A stretch of DNA of 64,000 nt from Sodalinema lacuna_A (GCA_900149785.2 FSSI02000001.1:62001-126000); one strand, 5' to 3'; counted from the stretch's first letter, positions 17,358 through 27,410 are shown. The notes: generated by a model not told the origin, from the sequence alone. Translations and numbers: made by a program.

Positions 17358-18845
17358 CTACTCTCCCTTAAGCTTAGGAGCAAGCAGTTGATTGGTCAGT
17401 TTAGGATCCGCGCGTCCACTGGTGAGTTTCATCACCTGTCCGACAAAAAAGCCTTGCAATTTCGTTTTCCCGGCGCGATATTGCTCAACCTTATCGGGGT
17501 TCGCGGCCAGGAGATCATCGATAATCTGTTCCAACTCGCCGGTATCCGAAATCTGGGTCATCCCCTTCGATTCGACTAAGGCTTTGGCGGAACCTCCCTT
17601 CTCCAACAGTTCCGGGAGAATTTCTTTGGCAATTTTGCCGCTAATGGTTCCCGCTTCAATTAAGCCAATCAGTTCAGCCAAAATCTCGGGCGTCAGAGCG
17701 ATCGCGGTAATCTTGAGTTTCGCCTCGTTGATATAGCCGGTGATATCTCCCATCACCCAGTTAGCAGCTAACTTGGCGGGTGCGCCGGCGCTGACGACGG
17801 ACTCGAAATATTCCGCCACATCGCGCTCCTCGGTTAAGACGCGAGTGTCATAAGCCGATAAGCCGAGACGTTCCTCATAGTAATGACGTTTGTGAGCCGG
17901 AAGTTGGGGGATTTCCGCTTTCCAGGCCTCTCGCTGCTCTGGCGTGACCTCAATGGGACAGAGATCGGGTTCAGGGAAGTAGCGGTAGTCGCTTGAGCCT
18001 TCCTTGACACGCATACTGATGGTGCGTTGGCTGTTTTCTTCCCAGAGACGGGTTTCTTGGACGATGGGTTCTCCTGATTGTAAGCAATCAATCTGACGCT
18101 CAATCTCAAAGTCGATCGCCTTTTGAATCGCACTAAAGGAGTTCATATTCTTGATCTCCACCTTAGTGCCAAACTCCGCTTGTCCCACAGGACGCACAGA
18201 GATATTGACATCACAACGCAAAGACCCTTCCTGCATATTGCCATCACTGACCCCGAGATAGCGCACAATGCGCCGTAGCTCTTGGCCATACTCGGCCGCC
18301 TCTTTCCCGGAGCGAATGTCAGGTTCCGAGACAATCTCCATCAGAGGAACGCCAGCGCGGTTGTAGTCCACAAGCGAGTAGGATGACCCCGAGAGGCGAT
18401 CGCTTCCCCCATGCACTAACTTCCCAGCATCTTCTTCCATATGCAGGCGAGTAATGCCGATGCGCTTGCGATAGGGATTCCCCGCCTCGTCAATCAGCTC
18501 AATCTCTAGCCAGCCATGTTCGGCGATGGGTAAGTCATATTGAGAAATTTGATAGTTCTTGGGAAGGTCAGGATAGAAGTATTGTTTGCGATCGAACTTA
18601 CTGTAAGGCGCAATCTGACAGTTGAGAGCCAACCCAGTCTTGACGGAGTATTCCAACACCTTCTCATTGAGAACCGGAAGCACGCCGGGGAGTCCGAGAC
18701 AAATCGGATCGATATGGGTGTTCGGCTCCGCACCGAACGCGGTGGAGGACTGGGAAAAGATTTTGGTCTCCGTCGAAAGCTGACAGTGGGTTTCTAACCC
18801 AATTACGGCTTCATACTGCGTTTTCGTCGGGGCGGCTGTGGTCAT
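17358..18845 (-). CDS. gatB: Aspartyl/glutamyl-tRNA amidotransferase subunit B
   Basis: A 495-residue protein of normal GatB length. It opens with YEAVIGLETHCQLSTETKIF and contains the family signatures YSKFDRKQYFYPDLPKNYQISQ, RLHMEEDAGKL and DYNRAGVPLMEIVSEPD, then DYRYFPEPDLCPIEV. The C-terminal helical tail domain (YqeY-like) ends GRADPKLTNQLLAPKL. With GatA and GatC it transamidates Glu-tRNA(Gln) (and Asp-tRNA(Asn)) to the correct amide form. It binds the mischarged tRNA and generates the activated phosphate. gatA and gatC are not in the window, as is usual in cyanobacteria, where the three are scattered. Confidence 0.98.
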   Translation of the reverse strand: MTTAAPTKTQYEAVIGLETHCQLSTETKIFSQSSTAFGAEPNTHIDPICLGLPGVLPVLNEKVLEYSVKTGLALNCQIAPYSKFDRKQYFYPDLPKNYQISQYDLPIAEHGWLEIELIDEAGNPYRKRIGITRLHMEEDAGKLVHGGSDRLSGSSYSLVDYNRAGVPLMEIVSEPDIRSGKEAAEYGQELRRIVRYLGVSDGNMQEGSLRCDVNISVRPVGQAEFGTKVEIKNMNSFSAIQKAIDFEIERQIDCLQSGEPIVQETRLWEENSQRTISMRVKEGSSDYRYFPEPDLCPIEVTPEQREAWKAEIPQLPAHKRHYYEERLGLSAYDTRVLTEERDVAEYFESVVSAGAPAKLAANWVMGDITGYINEAKLKITAIALTPEILAELIGLIEAGTISGKIAKEILPELLEKGGSAKALVESKGMTQISDTGELEQIIDDLLAANPDKVEQYRAGKTKLQGFFVGQVMKLTSGRADPKLTNQLLAPKLKGE

Positions 18846-19168
18846 AGGGTAATTTAGGGTTAATCAGTACCAGTTGAGACAGACTTTGTCGAGTCCCATT
18901 CTAGCGTAGTGACCGGGGCCAATGAGGCTGAGAGAGTGAGACTGGGCTATCGCGCTGCCTTGGGGCAGTCTAGGCCTGAGCCTATCATGAGATGCTGGTG
19001 ATTCAGTCCATTTGAGGCAAGTATCACCCCTCAAGGCATGGTAGAGTTGTAGTGATATCACTGATGTTGGTGAGTTATCCCCTCACTAATTTGACAACAT
19101 TACTGAGTCCAGATTGCTGAGTCCAGATTACTGAGTCAACCGACGGTCCCTACTACTGCTTTCACCTC
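18846..19168. other. Intergenic region upstream of gatB and the coiled-coil gene
   Basis: A 323-bp gap between divergent genes, so it must hold promoters for both. A tandem duplication of a CTGAGTCCAGATT unit is visible around 19104-19130. No ORF or convincing promoter pair could be assigned. Confidence 0.4.
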
Positions 19169-19831
19169 ATGAACGAGATCACTCCCAATCAGATGCGAGA
19201 ACGCCTTGGCAACATCGACCAAATTCGCGATATCTTGTTTGGCGATCGCTCTCGTGAGTATGACCGTCGCTTCAGTCAACTCGAGTCCGAAGTGGCCACC
19301 CTACGACGTCAGATGACCGAACAGCTCGAAAGCCTGCGGACCGTGTTTACAACGGATTTGAGAACAGCCGTCGATGGGATGGAGAAGAAGCTTCAGTACG
19401 TCAACGCCTCTCTCGATGAAGATTCCGAAGATTTACGCAACCAACTGCGAACCGTGGAAAGTCGCCTTTCGAGTAACTTTGTCGTGGCGGAGAAAAGCCT
19501 AAAAGGACAAGTTCGTAACATCGAAGAAGAGTTATCGGAAACCCGGACCCGTTTGGATGGAGAACTGGCGGATTTACGATCGCAGATCCTCGACGAACTT
19601 CAGCGGCGATCGCAACAACTCGAAGGCGACAAACTCTCCCGCACCGACTTGGCCGACATCCTGTTTGATGTTTGTATGCAAGTCAAGGGAAAAGAAGCTC
19701 AAGTCCAGGAGTCTCAGAACAGCAACGCCGAACGCCTCATCCTCCCGGAACGACAGAACGACTATCAAGAACCCGACTATCAAGAACCCGACTATCACGA
19801 AGATCCCATCCCCGATTCTCAGAATCATTAA
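19169..19831 (+). CDS. Coiled-coil protein of unknown function, first gene of GTPase/OmpA cluster
   Basis: A 220-residue acidic protein. The N-terminus has a conserved-looking block (MNEITPNQMRERLGNIDQ, IRDILFG), then about 140 residues of continuous coiled coil (RRFSQLESEVATLRRQ; LRNQLRTVESRL; EELSETRTRLDGELADLRSQ). A helical block, KLSRTDLADILFDVCMQVKG, looks like a second conserved element. The tail is a 15-bp DNA repeat giving YQEPD units. It has no signal or membrane segment, so it is cytoplasmic. The next gene starts 5 bp after its stop, so they are translated together. The function is unknown; it may be a scaffold for the OmpA-like protein and GTPase that follow. Confidence 0.85.
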   Translation: MNEITPNQMRERLGNIDQIRDILFGDRSREYDRRFSQLESEVATLRRQMTEQLESLRTVFTTDLRTAVDGMEKKLQYVNASLDEDSEDLRNQLRTVESRLSSNFVVAEKSLKGQVRNIEEELSETRTRLDGELADLRSQILDELQRRSQQLEGDKLSRTDLADILFDVCMQVKGKEAQVQESQNSNAERLILPERQNDYQEPDYQEPDYHEDPIPDSQNH

Positions 19832-19836
19832 CCTCC

Positions 19837-22107
19837 ATGACGTCCCCTCACTCAGACGCATCAAACCCCAATCAGGATACGTTAAGCGACCTCGAAGCTC
19901 TCAACGCCCTGCAACAGCTTCTGAGTGAGCTAACGATGGGGGAGTCGTCGCCCGCACCTCCCAGTGAGCCATCCGCCAGTGAGCCATCCACCAGTGAGCC
20001 ATCCACCAGTGAGCCATCCGCCAGTGAGCCATCCGCCAGTGAGCCATCAGCAGTTGAGTCGAGTCTAGCGAAGGACTCAGCCACTGAACCGTCTCCAAGC
20101 CGCCGTAATCCCTCTAGTCGCCCCTCTAGTCGCCCCTCTAGTCGCCCCTCTGACCGCCCCTCCCCGTGGCAATCTCAGCCGCAAAAAACGACCCAGAGTC
20201 AGGGTTCCGCATCAGCCCCGACTCCCGGACATCAGCCTGCTGCAATCGCGAATCAGGACTTGCGTCAGCTCCAGGCCCAAGTCGACGATCTACAACAGCA
20301 ACTCGATCGCGCCACAGGCTCAATGGGTCCCCTGATGCCCGTGATTCAGGAAATCCTCAGTAGCTTGTCCCCCGTTGAACTGCGAAACGAGGTGATTCAG
20401 GCCCTAGTTCCAGAAATTGACCGGGTCATTCGTGAGCGATCGCTGCAAAACCCCCACGCCATGCAGGAAGCCTTTTCCGAGATTCTTCCTGGGGCGATCG
20501 AAGCCCAAATTCAACGCAATCCCAAGCAAATCGCCAACGCCATCGGTCCCGAAATGGGGGCCGCCATTCATCGCCAGATCCAACTCGACCGCAACGCCAT
20601 TCGTGATGCCCTCGCCCCAGAAATTGGTCGGTTTATCAAGGCTCAGATTGAACTCGAACGGGATTCGATGGTCGATGCTCTTTACCCCGTCATCGGTAAC
20701 ACCATCGCCAAGTATATGACGGAGGCGGTGCGGGATATCAATCAAAAGGTTGAAAATACCCTCAGTTTTGAAGGAGTACGCCGCAAGATTCGCGCCCGCT
20801 TACAGGGCGTCTCGGAAGCGGAGTTGATTTTACGGGAATCCTTCCCCTTTAAGGTGCGGGCAGCCTTTTTAATCCATAAACACTCGGGTTTGGTGATTTG
20901 CGAGGCCCAACTGTCCGAATCAGAACGCCTAGAGTCCGATATGATCGGCGGGATGCTCACGGCAATCCGCAGTTTTGCCGCTGATTGCATCGTCACCCCT
21001 GGGGGAACCTCTGAACTGCAAGAGATTGAGTATGAAACCTTCAACTTAGTCATGGAAGTGGCGGGCTACTGTTATATTGCCGTGGTCGCTGAAGGGGAAA
21101 TGCCCAAGTCCTTTGTCAATAATCTCCGTAACACCCTCGGCTACATCGTGCAGAAGTCTGGGGATGCGATTGAGGATTATGACGGAGATCCTGAGACGGT
21201 GCCGCCGCTGGTGACCAATCGCCTCCAGATGTTGGTTGAGTCGGCCAACTTCCGAGAAACGGAGGAACAACGCCGCAATCGTCCCCCGATTTTGTTGGGG
21301 TTTTTAGGACTGCTGTTACTCGGGTTTGGGGTTTGGGGCGGCTTGCGGTTTTGGCAAGGGCGAATTATTACTCAGGCTCAACAGGTGTTGCGATCGCACC
21401 CCGCTTTAGGAATTTATCGCCTCAATGCCGATATGAATTGGCGCACGTTGGTGTTGTCGGGTGAGGTGCCGACGGAGAGTCTGCGATCGCGGGCCGAGGC
21501 GGCCATTGCGGACGCATTACCGGAGCGACCGACGGAAAACCGCATTCTAACGCTTGAGGTTCCCCCCACCCCAGAATTGACCGCCGCCGAGTTTGAACGA
21601 ACCCTGAATGCCTTGAATAGCCTAGAGGATGTCTCCTTAGAGGGAGAGATTCAGGGAACCGACGTGCAGCTTTGGGGAGAGTTACCCAATTTCAATCGAG
21701 CGCAACGGGTGACGCAAGCCTTTGAGGCCATTCCAGGGGTGACAACTGTCACCCATACCATGGGCGAAAAACCCACCCCCCTAGAGGAACGAATTTATTT
21801 CGCCTCCGGAGAGACGGCCATTACTGAACCGGAGCAACGGGAGACCTTAGAGGCCTTGACTGAGTTGTTGCAAGAGTCCCCAGACTTGCGGTTACGCTTA
21901 ATCGGACATACGGATCAAATTGGCTCCCCGCTGGTGAATCAGGAGATTGCTCAACAACGGGCCGAAGCCACTCGGGACTTTCTAGTTGAACAGGGAATTG
22001 CGGCAGATCGCTTGCAGATTAACGGCTCGATTAACCCACCTCCAGACCTCGATGAGACGGCAGCGGCGGAACTCAGTCGTTGTGTCCGTTGGCAGAGTCT
22101 GCCCTAA
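19837..22107 (+). CDS. OmpA-family protein with longin/roadblock-like and BON-like domains
   Basis: A 756-residue protein from ATG 19837, 5 bp after the preceding stop. Residues about 45-120 are disordered and built from DNA repeats: 15-bp units giving SEPSA/SEPST and 12-bp units giving SRPS. Helical repeats follow (about 150-310). About 325-450 has an alpha/beta segment (FKVRAAFLIHKHSGLVICEA; YETFNLVMEVAGYCYIAVVAEG) resembling a longin/roadblock fold. One membrane helix lies at about 482-505 (ILLGFLGLLLLGFGVWGG). Two BON-like segments follow, then an OmpA peptidoglycan-binding domain (RLIGHTDQIGSPLVNQEIAQ). The topology suggests a cytoplasmic N-terminus and a wall-binding C-terminus. The Rab-like GTPase gene follows. 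Confidence 0.85.
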   Translation: MTSPHSDASNPNQDTLSDLEALNALQQLLSELTMGESSPAPPSEPSASEPSTSEPSTSEPSASEPSASEPSAVESSLAKDSATEPSPSRRNPSSRPSSRPSSRPSDRPSPWQSQPQKTTQSQGSASAPTPGHQPAAIANQDLRQLQAQVDDLQQQLDRATGSMGPLMPVIQEILSSLSPVELRNEVIQALVPEIDRVIRERSLQNPHAMQEAFSEILPGAIEAQIQRNPKQIANAIGPEMGAAIHRQIQLDRNAIRDALAPEIGRFIKAQIELERDSMVDALYPVIGNTIAKYMTEAVRDINQKVENTLSFEGVRRKIRARLQGVSEAELILRESFPFKVRAAFLIHKHSGLVICEAQLSESERLESDMIGGMLTAIRSFAADCIVTPGGTSELQEIEYETFNLVMEVAGYCYIAVVAEGEMPKSFVNNLRNTLGYIVQKSGDAIEDYDGDPETVPPLVTNRLQMLVESANFRETEEQRRNRPPILLGFLGLLLLGFGVWGGLRFWQGRIITQAQQVLRSHPALGIYRLNADMNWRTLVLSGEVPTESLRSRAEAAIADALPERPTENRILTLEVPPTPELTAAEFERTLNALNSLEDVSLEGEIQGTDVQLWGELPNFNRAQRVTQAFEAIPGVTTVTHTMGEKPTPLEERIYFASGETAITEPEQRETLEALTELLQESPDLRLRLIGHTDQIGSPLVNQEIAQQRAEATRDFLVEQGIAADRLQINGSINPPPDLDETAAAELSRCVRWQSLP

Positions 22108-22253
22108 CTCGGCTATGATGACCCCGGTAATTTTTCTTGCGTTAGGGTCAATTGCGGCTACGATAGAAACTCATTCTTGAGTTCTGTCACCAACTGGCCC
22201 ATAACAAGGCTAATTGTGTCAGACTTATCTTGACTTCTAGTACAGATCATCCT

Positions 22254-22775
22254 ATGGCAGTTATTTCTAAGAAAATTTGTACAATTGGAGATTTTAGTGT
22301 TGGTAAAACGAGCCTCATTCGTCGGTTTGTGGAAGGAAAGTTTAGCGATCGCTATCTTTCGACGGTCGGCGTTAAAATCTCGCGTAAACCGGTCAATGTC
22401 ACCAACCGCGCCGGAGAGGATAAGTCGGTTCAGCTTCTAATTTGGGATTTGGAGGGTCATACCAAGTTCAAATCCATTGCCCCGAGTTATCTGCAAGGGT
22501 CGTCGGGAGCCTTGTTTGTCGCCGATGTGACACGCTTAGAGACCATTGAGCGTTTGGGAGACCATTTAGATTTGTTTTTCTCGGTGAATCCGAAGGGAGT
22601 GGCGATCGCCGCCTTAAATAAATCCGATTTACTTGAGGCGGACAAACTCGCCCATTTACAAGACCGGGTCAAAACTGAGCAAGGCGATCGCCTCACCTCA
22701 CTTTATCTAACATCAGCCAAAACTGGGGAAAATGTCGAAACAATTTTCTCGCAAATGGCAACGTTACTGGTTTGA
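22254..22775 (+). CDS. Rab/Ras-like small GTPase
   Basis: A 173-residue single-domain GTPase from ATG 22254 (MAVISKKICTIGDFSVGKTS). G1 is GDFSVGKTS, a switch Thr lies in STVGVKI, G3 is WDLEGH (Gly-His where Ras has Gly-Gln), G4 is NKSD and G5 is SAK. The nearest known relatives are bacterial Rab-like GTPases. In bacteria such proteins often pair with roadblock/longin proteins, as MglA does with MglB. The upstream gene encodes a segment with that appearance, so a functional pair is likely. There is no C-terminal lipidation Cys, so any membrane recruitment would come through the partner. Confidence 0.92.
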   Translation: MAVISKKICTIGDFSVGKTSLIRRFVEGKFSDRYLSTVGVKISRKPVNVTNRAGEDKSVQLLIWDLEGHTKFKSIAPSYLQGSSGALFVADVTRLETIERLGDHLDLFFSVNPKGVAIAALNKSDLLEADKLAHLQDRVKTEQGDRLTSLYLTSAKTGENVETIFSQMATLLV

Positions 22776-23157
22776 TTTTGTTGAGTAAGGTCAAGGTTGC
22801 GCAACTTAAGAGATAGCCATCGTAACTTAAGACAAAACCAAAGAATAAGTCTGTCCGTTACACCCAAAATTATTGATCGTCGTCAGGTCACGTGCATCTC
22901 ATATCGGCGGTTGTCCCCCCCCGATATTCTCATGAACGATTCCCATTCAGTCCATTAACCTGGCAAAATGGAACCATACCTAGGTGTCTCTTCAGACTTG
23001 AGCCAGCCTCGAACTCGCAAAACGAGACCCCACACCGGGGCCGCTACAGTCAACGGCCTCGATGGTTGTACTCAGCGGTATTTCCCAGAACCTATCAGCA
23101 TAGAAACTGCCCAAATTGCTCCAGTTTCGTGAACTCCCAACTCTACCTAAAGCCGGA
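22776..23157. other. Intergenic region
   Basis: A 382-bp gap between two same-strand genes. I see no supported ORF, terminator hairpin or clear promoter. A run of C near 22914-22921 is the only notable composition feature. Confidence 0.4.
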
Positions 23158-24450
23158 ATGCACGATCTACAGGCCGAACACTCGCTGCGAATCTTGGTTA
23201 TCGAAGATGATGCCACAACACGGCTACTCCTCAAACGGACGTTGCAGAAAGAAGGCTATAACGTAACCCTAGCGGAAAATGGCGTTGAGGGAATTGAGAA
23301 GGCCTTGCTGATGTCTCCGGCCTTGATTATCAGTGACTGGGTTATGCCGCAACTCGACGGGATGGAACTCTGTCGTCAGGTGCGATCGCATCCCGACTTA
23401 TCCGGTATATTTGTGATTCTCCTCTCCTCGCGAGAAACCGTGGCTGATCGAGTTCAGGGCCTCGATGCGGGGGCCGATGAATTTCTCTCAAAACCCATTG
23501 ATCCCAATGAACTCAAAGCTAGAGTGCGCGCCGGATTACGTCAATATGAACTCAATCACCAACTCAAAGCGGCTAACCATGACTTGATGGTAACACTGCA
23601 ACAACTCAAGCAAGCTCAGGCCCAACTGATTCAAAGTGAAAAGATGTCGAGTTTGGGACAGATGGTGGCCGGAATTGCCCATGAAATCAATAATCCCATC
23701 AACTTTATTGAAGGTAACTTATCCTTTGCAGAAGACTATATCCAGGATTTACTCAATATTATTTGTCTCTATCAAAAATGCTTTCCTGAAATTCCTGAAG
23801 AGTTAAAAGTGTTACTCGAAGAAACTGATATTGAGTTTCTCGCTGAAGACTCCAAACAACTGATTGACTCGATGCGAGTGGGAGCGGCGAGAATCCATAA
23901 AATTATCAGTCATCTGCGTAACTTTGCTCGTCTCGATGAGGCAGAGATGAAGCGGGTTGATATCCATGACGGTATCAATAGCACCTTGATTATGCTACAA
24001 AACCGCTTAAAACTCCCCAATGGTACAGAAATTGAGGTTGGCAAAAACTATGGAGAGTTACCCAAGATTGACTGTTATCCAGGTCAATTAAATCAGGTTT
24101 TTTTAAATATCTTGCACAACTCCATTTACTTTTTACAAGATTATGTGAAAAAAGGAGAGTTAACAGACCCGATCATTCGGGTTTTGACGCGCTCTATTGA
24201 TGAACGAGATACGGTAGAGATTATTATTTCAAATAATGGCCCAAGTATTTCTGAGATGACCATTCCCAAGGTGTTCGACCCATTTTTTACCACTAAACCC
24301 GTTGGCCAGGGAACGGGAATGGGGTTATCGATTTGCTACCAAATTATTGTTGAACGCCATCGCGGCCAAATTCACTGTTTGATTCCGCCTGAGGGGGGGA
24401 CTGCATTTGCGATCGAGATTCCGCGACGACAGCCTGAGGAGAATCCTTAA
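23158..24450 (+). CDS. Receiver-histidine kinase protein (REC then HisKA/HATPase)
   Basis: A 430-residue soluble protein from ATG 23158. A TTG at 23116 would add 14 residues. The N-terminal receiver domain (about 10-125) has acidic residues in LVIEDDATTR, phosphoacceptor Asp60 in ISDWVMPQLDG, and Lys in FLSKPIDP. A coiled linker (LKQAQAQLIQSEKMSSLGQM) leads to the kinase His in AGIAHEINNPINFIEGNL. The ATPase boxes are LNQVFLNILHNSIYFL, then FDPFFTTKPVGQGTGMGLSI. The order is reversed from a classic hybrid kinase. Such proteins act as the kinase of a phosphorelay whose activity is tuned by phosphorylation of their own receiver. No partner is adjacent. Confidence 0.92.
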   Translation: MHDLQAEHSLRILVIEDDATTRLLLKRTLQKEGYNVTLAENGVEGIEKALLMSPALIISDWVMPQLDGMELCRQVRSHPDLSGIFVILLSSRETVADRVQGLDAGADEFLSKPIDPNELKARVRAGLRQYELNHQLKAANHDLMVTLQQLKQAQAQLIQSEKMSSLGQMVAGIAHEINNPINFIEGNLSFAEDYIQDLLNIICLYQKCFPEIPEELKVLLEETDIEFLAEDSKQLIDSMRVGAARIHKIISHLRNFARLDEAEMKRVDIHDGINSTLIMLQNRLKLPNGTEIEVGKNYGELPKIDCYPGQLNQVFLNILHNSIYFLQDYVKKGELTDPIIRVLTRSIDERDTVEIIISNNGPSISEMTIPKVFDPFFTTKPVGQGTGMGLSICYQIIVERHRGQIHCLIPPEGGTAFAIEIPRRQPEENP

Positions 24451-24504
24451 AATTCCCTTAAATAGCAAAAGTTGGTCTGAATGGTACAAAAAATAGGGGA
24501 GAAG

Positions 24505-24538
24505 AAGGCAAGAGGCAAGAGGCAAGAGGCAAGAGGCA
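24505..24538. repeat. Heptanucleotide tandem repeat (AGGCAAG type)
   Basis: Four to five copies of the 7-mer AGGCAAG between the kinase gene and pilQ. The same family recurs at about 41.7, 46.2-46.6 and 47.63 kb. It is followed by a GC-rich ACGAGGGCCG-type repeat at about 24657-24690. Confidence 0.9.
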
Positions 24539-24707
24539 GCGGATTCTCTCCAATTCAGAGTGTCCTAAGCCAATCTTCGATTGCTAAAGTTCCCAAGTTT
24601 GAGACGGGAGGCGGAGCCTCCCCTGGCGCATTCCTTGGCAGAGCCAAGGAACGAGGGCCGACGAGGGCCGACGAGGACCGACAAGGACCGAGGGGTCGGG
24701 GGTCCTC

Positions 24708-27239
24708 TTACTGCTGGGGTTGGGGGAACGTGAAGTTACGTTGTTGTTGGAGAACCTCCCGTGCATCGCGACCGGGGGTATAGGTGTATCCGAAGTTGTT
24801 GGGGTCAGAATCGCTGAGGATGTTCGGAGTCAACAGCACAATCACTTCTTGACGCTCATTAGTCCGGTTGGTGCTGCGGAATAAAGCTCCCAAGAGAGGA
24901 ATGTCACCTAAAATCGGGACTTTACTCACCGTTGTACGATCCGTTTCCTGGATAATGCCTGAGAGAATTAAGGTTTGTCCATCACGTAGACGAACCCGTC
25001 CCGAAGAAACCGACCGTTCCTGAACTAAGGTCACAAACTGTCCATCACCGAGGTTTTCCTGTCCAACAGGAGCCGTCACACTGGGATTGACGCGCAACGA
25101 AACAAACCCATTGTCATCAATGCGATCGACTTGGACGGTCAATTGTAGTCCGACATCTCGTAAATTGACATCACGAGTTTCGCGTTGTCCTGAAGCCGTA
25201 TCCGTGAAGTCCACCGTGACATCTTGAACCACTTGGTTCGTTAGGTTAACACTGGCGGTTTGTCCTTCTTGAATCACCAAAGTTGGATCAGTCAGAATCT
25301 TGGCGTTTCCACTAATAACTTGAGCCTGAAGTTGGGCTAAAAAGCGCGTCGGGAACTGGAAGAGATCCGCTAGACTTGCCGTTGCACTACCCCGCGTCCC
25401 CTGCTCAACGTTGGGACTAAAACGTCCGGTAAAGTTACCATCCTGATCAAAGACCGGCTCTAGGGTGATTACTGTATCTTCGGCTAGCTCGAAATCGCTG
25501 ATCCCCACATTAAAGGGGTCTTCTTGACTAATAGCCGCTTCTCGATCAAAAAACAGATCGCTACCTGCTGGTGGTGGTTCACGGCGCACCGTTACCTGTC
25601 CAGTTTGTGGGTCTTCCTCAACAATTTGTCGCCCTGGCTCTCCGGCTCCTGGAATACGGGTGCTACTCGATAAATCAACGAATGTGTTGGAATCACGGAA
25701 TGGGTTATCAATGACGGGAGGGGAGACAAAGCCATCGCGGGTTGTTGTGCTACTCGGCGGGTTCCCACCGCCAAAAATCACGGTTGCTGCACCACCATCA
25801 CTTGAAACAAAGGTATCTCCCACACCAAACGAGAAACTGGCGTTGAAGTTATCCTGATTACTCAATGAGACGTCAACAATTTTGACGTTCACGGCAACCT
25901 GACGACGACGGGTTTCGAGCTGGGTTAGCAGTTGAGTCGCCATCTCTACCTTGCGGGGATCTCCGACTAAGGTGAGTTCGGCTCCTGGACCATCTGCGGG
26001 TTGTTGCCGTTGTCCAATAGAGACGAGAAGACCACGCAGAGGTAGTGCGGCATACCCTTGGTAGGGTTCGTCTAGGGTATCAGCAGCAATGAGTTCCACC
26101 CGGGTGGTTGTGTTGGTGGTGGTAATTGGAGCGAGGCCTTCACCGAGAGACTGCGCCTGAATTTGTTGCTGTACACTGACTTCATTGATTTCTGCCCCCT
26201 GAGAAACCAGGAAGTTGCGGGCATCAATTAAGGTGAGTTGATTGAGTCGAACGGTGCGGCTAATGATGGGACGTGCCGAGTCGGGGAGACGTACACCGAC
26301 GACGATGGTGTTCCCTTCTCGATTGGCTTCGAGGCCACTCAGACGCAAGACATTATTGAAGACATCTTGAACGGCTTCATTTTCAATATCCAGGGAGATG
26401 GTACGTTGGCCAGTATCTTCGTCTTCCTCGTCACCACTATCAGCGACATAGGCTAAGTTCAAGCCGGCGGCACGGGCCAACAGGGACAAAACTTCCTCAA
26501 CGGGGGCATCTCGCAACACTAAGCGAGGGACTCGCTGGGCAGTTCCAAGGTTGATGCTGTAGGCCGAGGTGTCAACGGAGGAGACGGAAATATCCCCCAC
26601 CGGTGGTGCGACAGCGCGAGGTTGGAAGGGAGGCGCTGGGTTAACGCGAGTGGGGGAGTTGACGCGGACGCCATCAATTTCAACGTTGGGGTTGGGAATT
26701 AAGACATCCGAACTGCCCGGTGGCCGCTGGGCCTGTTGCTGTGGCGCTGGCCGCTGGGCGAGGTTGCTTTGTCTTTGGGGTTCGCCGGTGATGCCTGGAG
26801 GGGGTGAGGTGGCTGTTGTGGGGGCATCGGCGGACCGACGATAGTTGAGGGCAATGCCTCGGCTGACTTCTTGAACAATTTCGCCGTCGGGGGCGCTTTC
26901 TCCGGCGCTGGTGACGATGACGCGGGTACTGTTGGCATCGAGAGGGGTGACCACCAGTGAGGCGATACCGGGGACAGGGTTATTTTGACTGTAGCCTTGA
27001 CCTTGTGGCAGTCGCAGTTTGGTGTTGATGAGGTCTGCGACCATGGAATTCCCGCGACGGACGAGGAAAATCTGCGGGCGATCGCCACTCGCCGTGTCCA
27101 TCATCAACATCAGGCCAGACGGCGTTTCACGAAGTTCAATTCCGGTTACCTCCGTCGGAGTCGCCAAGGTCGAAGCCGGGACTGCTAGAACAAGGGCTGT
27201 TCCCAGGCAGAGTCCACTGAGTCCGAGATTATAGTTCAC
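24708..27239 (-). CDS. pilQ: Type IV pilus secretin PilQ
   Basis: An 843-residue secretin with a GTG start and an AAGGAGAG ribosome-binding site. It has a signal peptide (LSGLCLGTALVLAVPASTLA), then an AMIN domain (VTGIELRETPSGLMLMMD), and a disordered proline/glutamine linker. STN and N-domains follow (LVLRDAPVEEVLSLLARAAGLNLAYV). The C-terminal secretin pore (about 620-820) has VGLQLTVQVDRI, the VPILGDIPLLGALFR signature and the terminal VIVLLTPNIL. It forms the outer-membrane ring through which the pilus passes. In cyanobacteria pili drive phototactic motility and DNA uptake. It is the last gene of the pilMNOQ run; the 171-bp gap after pilO may contain a second promoter. Confidence 0.97.
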   Translation of the reverse strand: MNYNLGLSGLCLGTALVLAVPASTLATPTEVTGIELRETPSGLMLMMDTASGDRPQIFLVRRGNSMVADLINTKLRLPQGQGYSQNNPVPGIASLVVTPLDANSTRVIVTSAGESAPDGEIVQEVSRGIALNYRRSADAPTTATSPPPGITGEPQRQSNLAQRPAPQQQAQRPPGSSDVLIPNPNVEIDGVRVNSPTRVNPAPPFQPRAVAPPVGDISVSSVDTSAYSINLGTAQRVPRLVLRDAPVEEVLSLLARAAGLNLAYVADSGDEEDEDTGQRTISLDIENEAVQDVFNNVLRLSGLEANREGNTIVVGVRLPDSARPIISRTVRLNQLTLIDARNFLVSQGAEINEVSVQQQIQAQSLGEGLAPITTTNTTTRVELIAADTLDEPYQGYAALPLRGLLVSIGQRQQPADGPGAELTLVGDPRKVEMATQLLTQLETRRRQVAVNVKIVDVSLSNQDNFNASFSFGVGDTFVSSDGGAATVIFGGGNPPSSTTTRDGFVSPPVIDNPFRDSNTFVDLSSSTRIPGAGEPGRQIVEEDPQTGQVTVRREPPPAGSDLFFDREAAISQEDPFNVGISDFELAEDTVITLEPVFDQDGNFTGRFSPNVEQGTRGSATASLADLFQFPTRFLAQLQAQVISGNAKILTDPTLVIQEGQTASVNLTNQVVQDVTVDFTDTASGQRETRDVNLRDVGLQLTVQVDRIDDNGFVSLRVNPSVTAPVGQENLGDGQFVTLVQERSVSSGRVRLRDGQTLILSGIIQETDRTTVSKVPILGDIPLLGALFRSTNRTNERQEVIVLLTPNILSDSDPNNFGYTYTPGRDAREVLQQQRNFTFPQPQQ

Positions 27240-27410
27240 CGCTCTCTCCTTTTAATAATTAATAGTTAACTGTTGTTAACTATCAATCCACCAGTATCAA
27301 CGACCAATTATGGACGCTCAACCGCTAACTGTCAACTGCACAAGAGCAATAGTTAGCGGTCTACGCATAAGGGTAACATTTTTGTCAAGAGTTTTCTCAA
27401 GGGTTAAGGA

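Noticed and set aside
19872..20098. Two minus-strand open frames with ADGSL- and MAHWR-type repeats
   Set aside because: They are the reverse reading of the in-frame SEPSA repeats of the OmpA-family gene.
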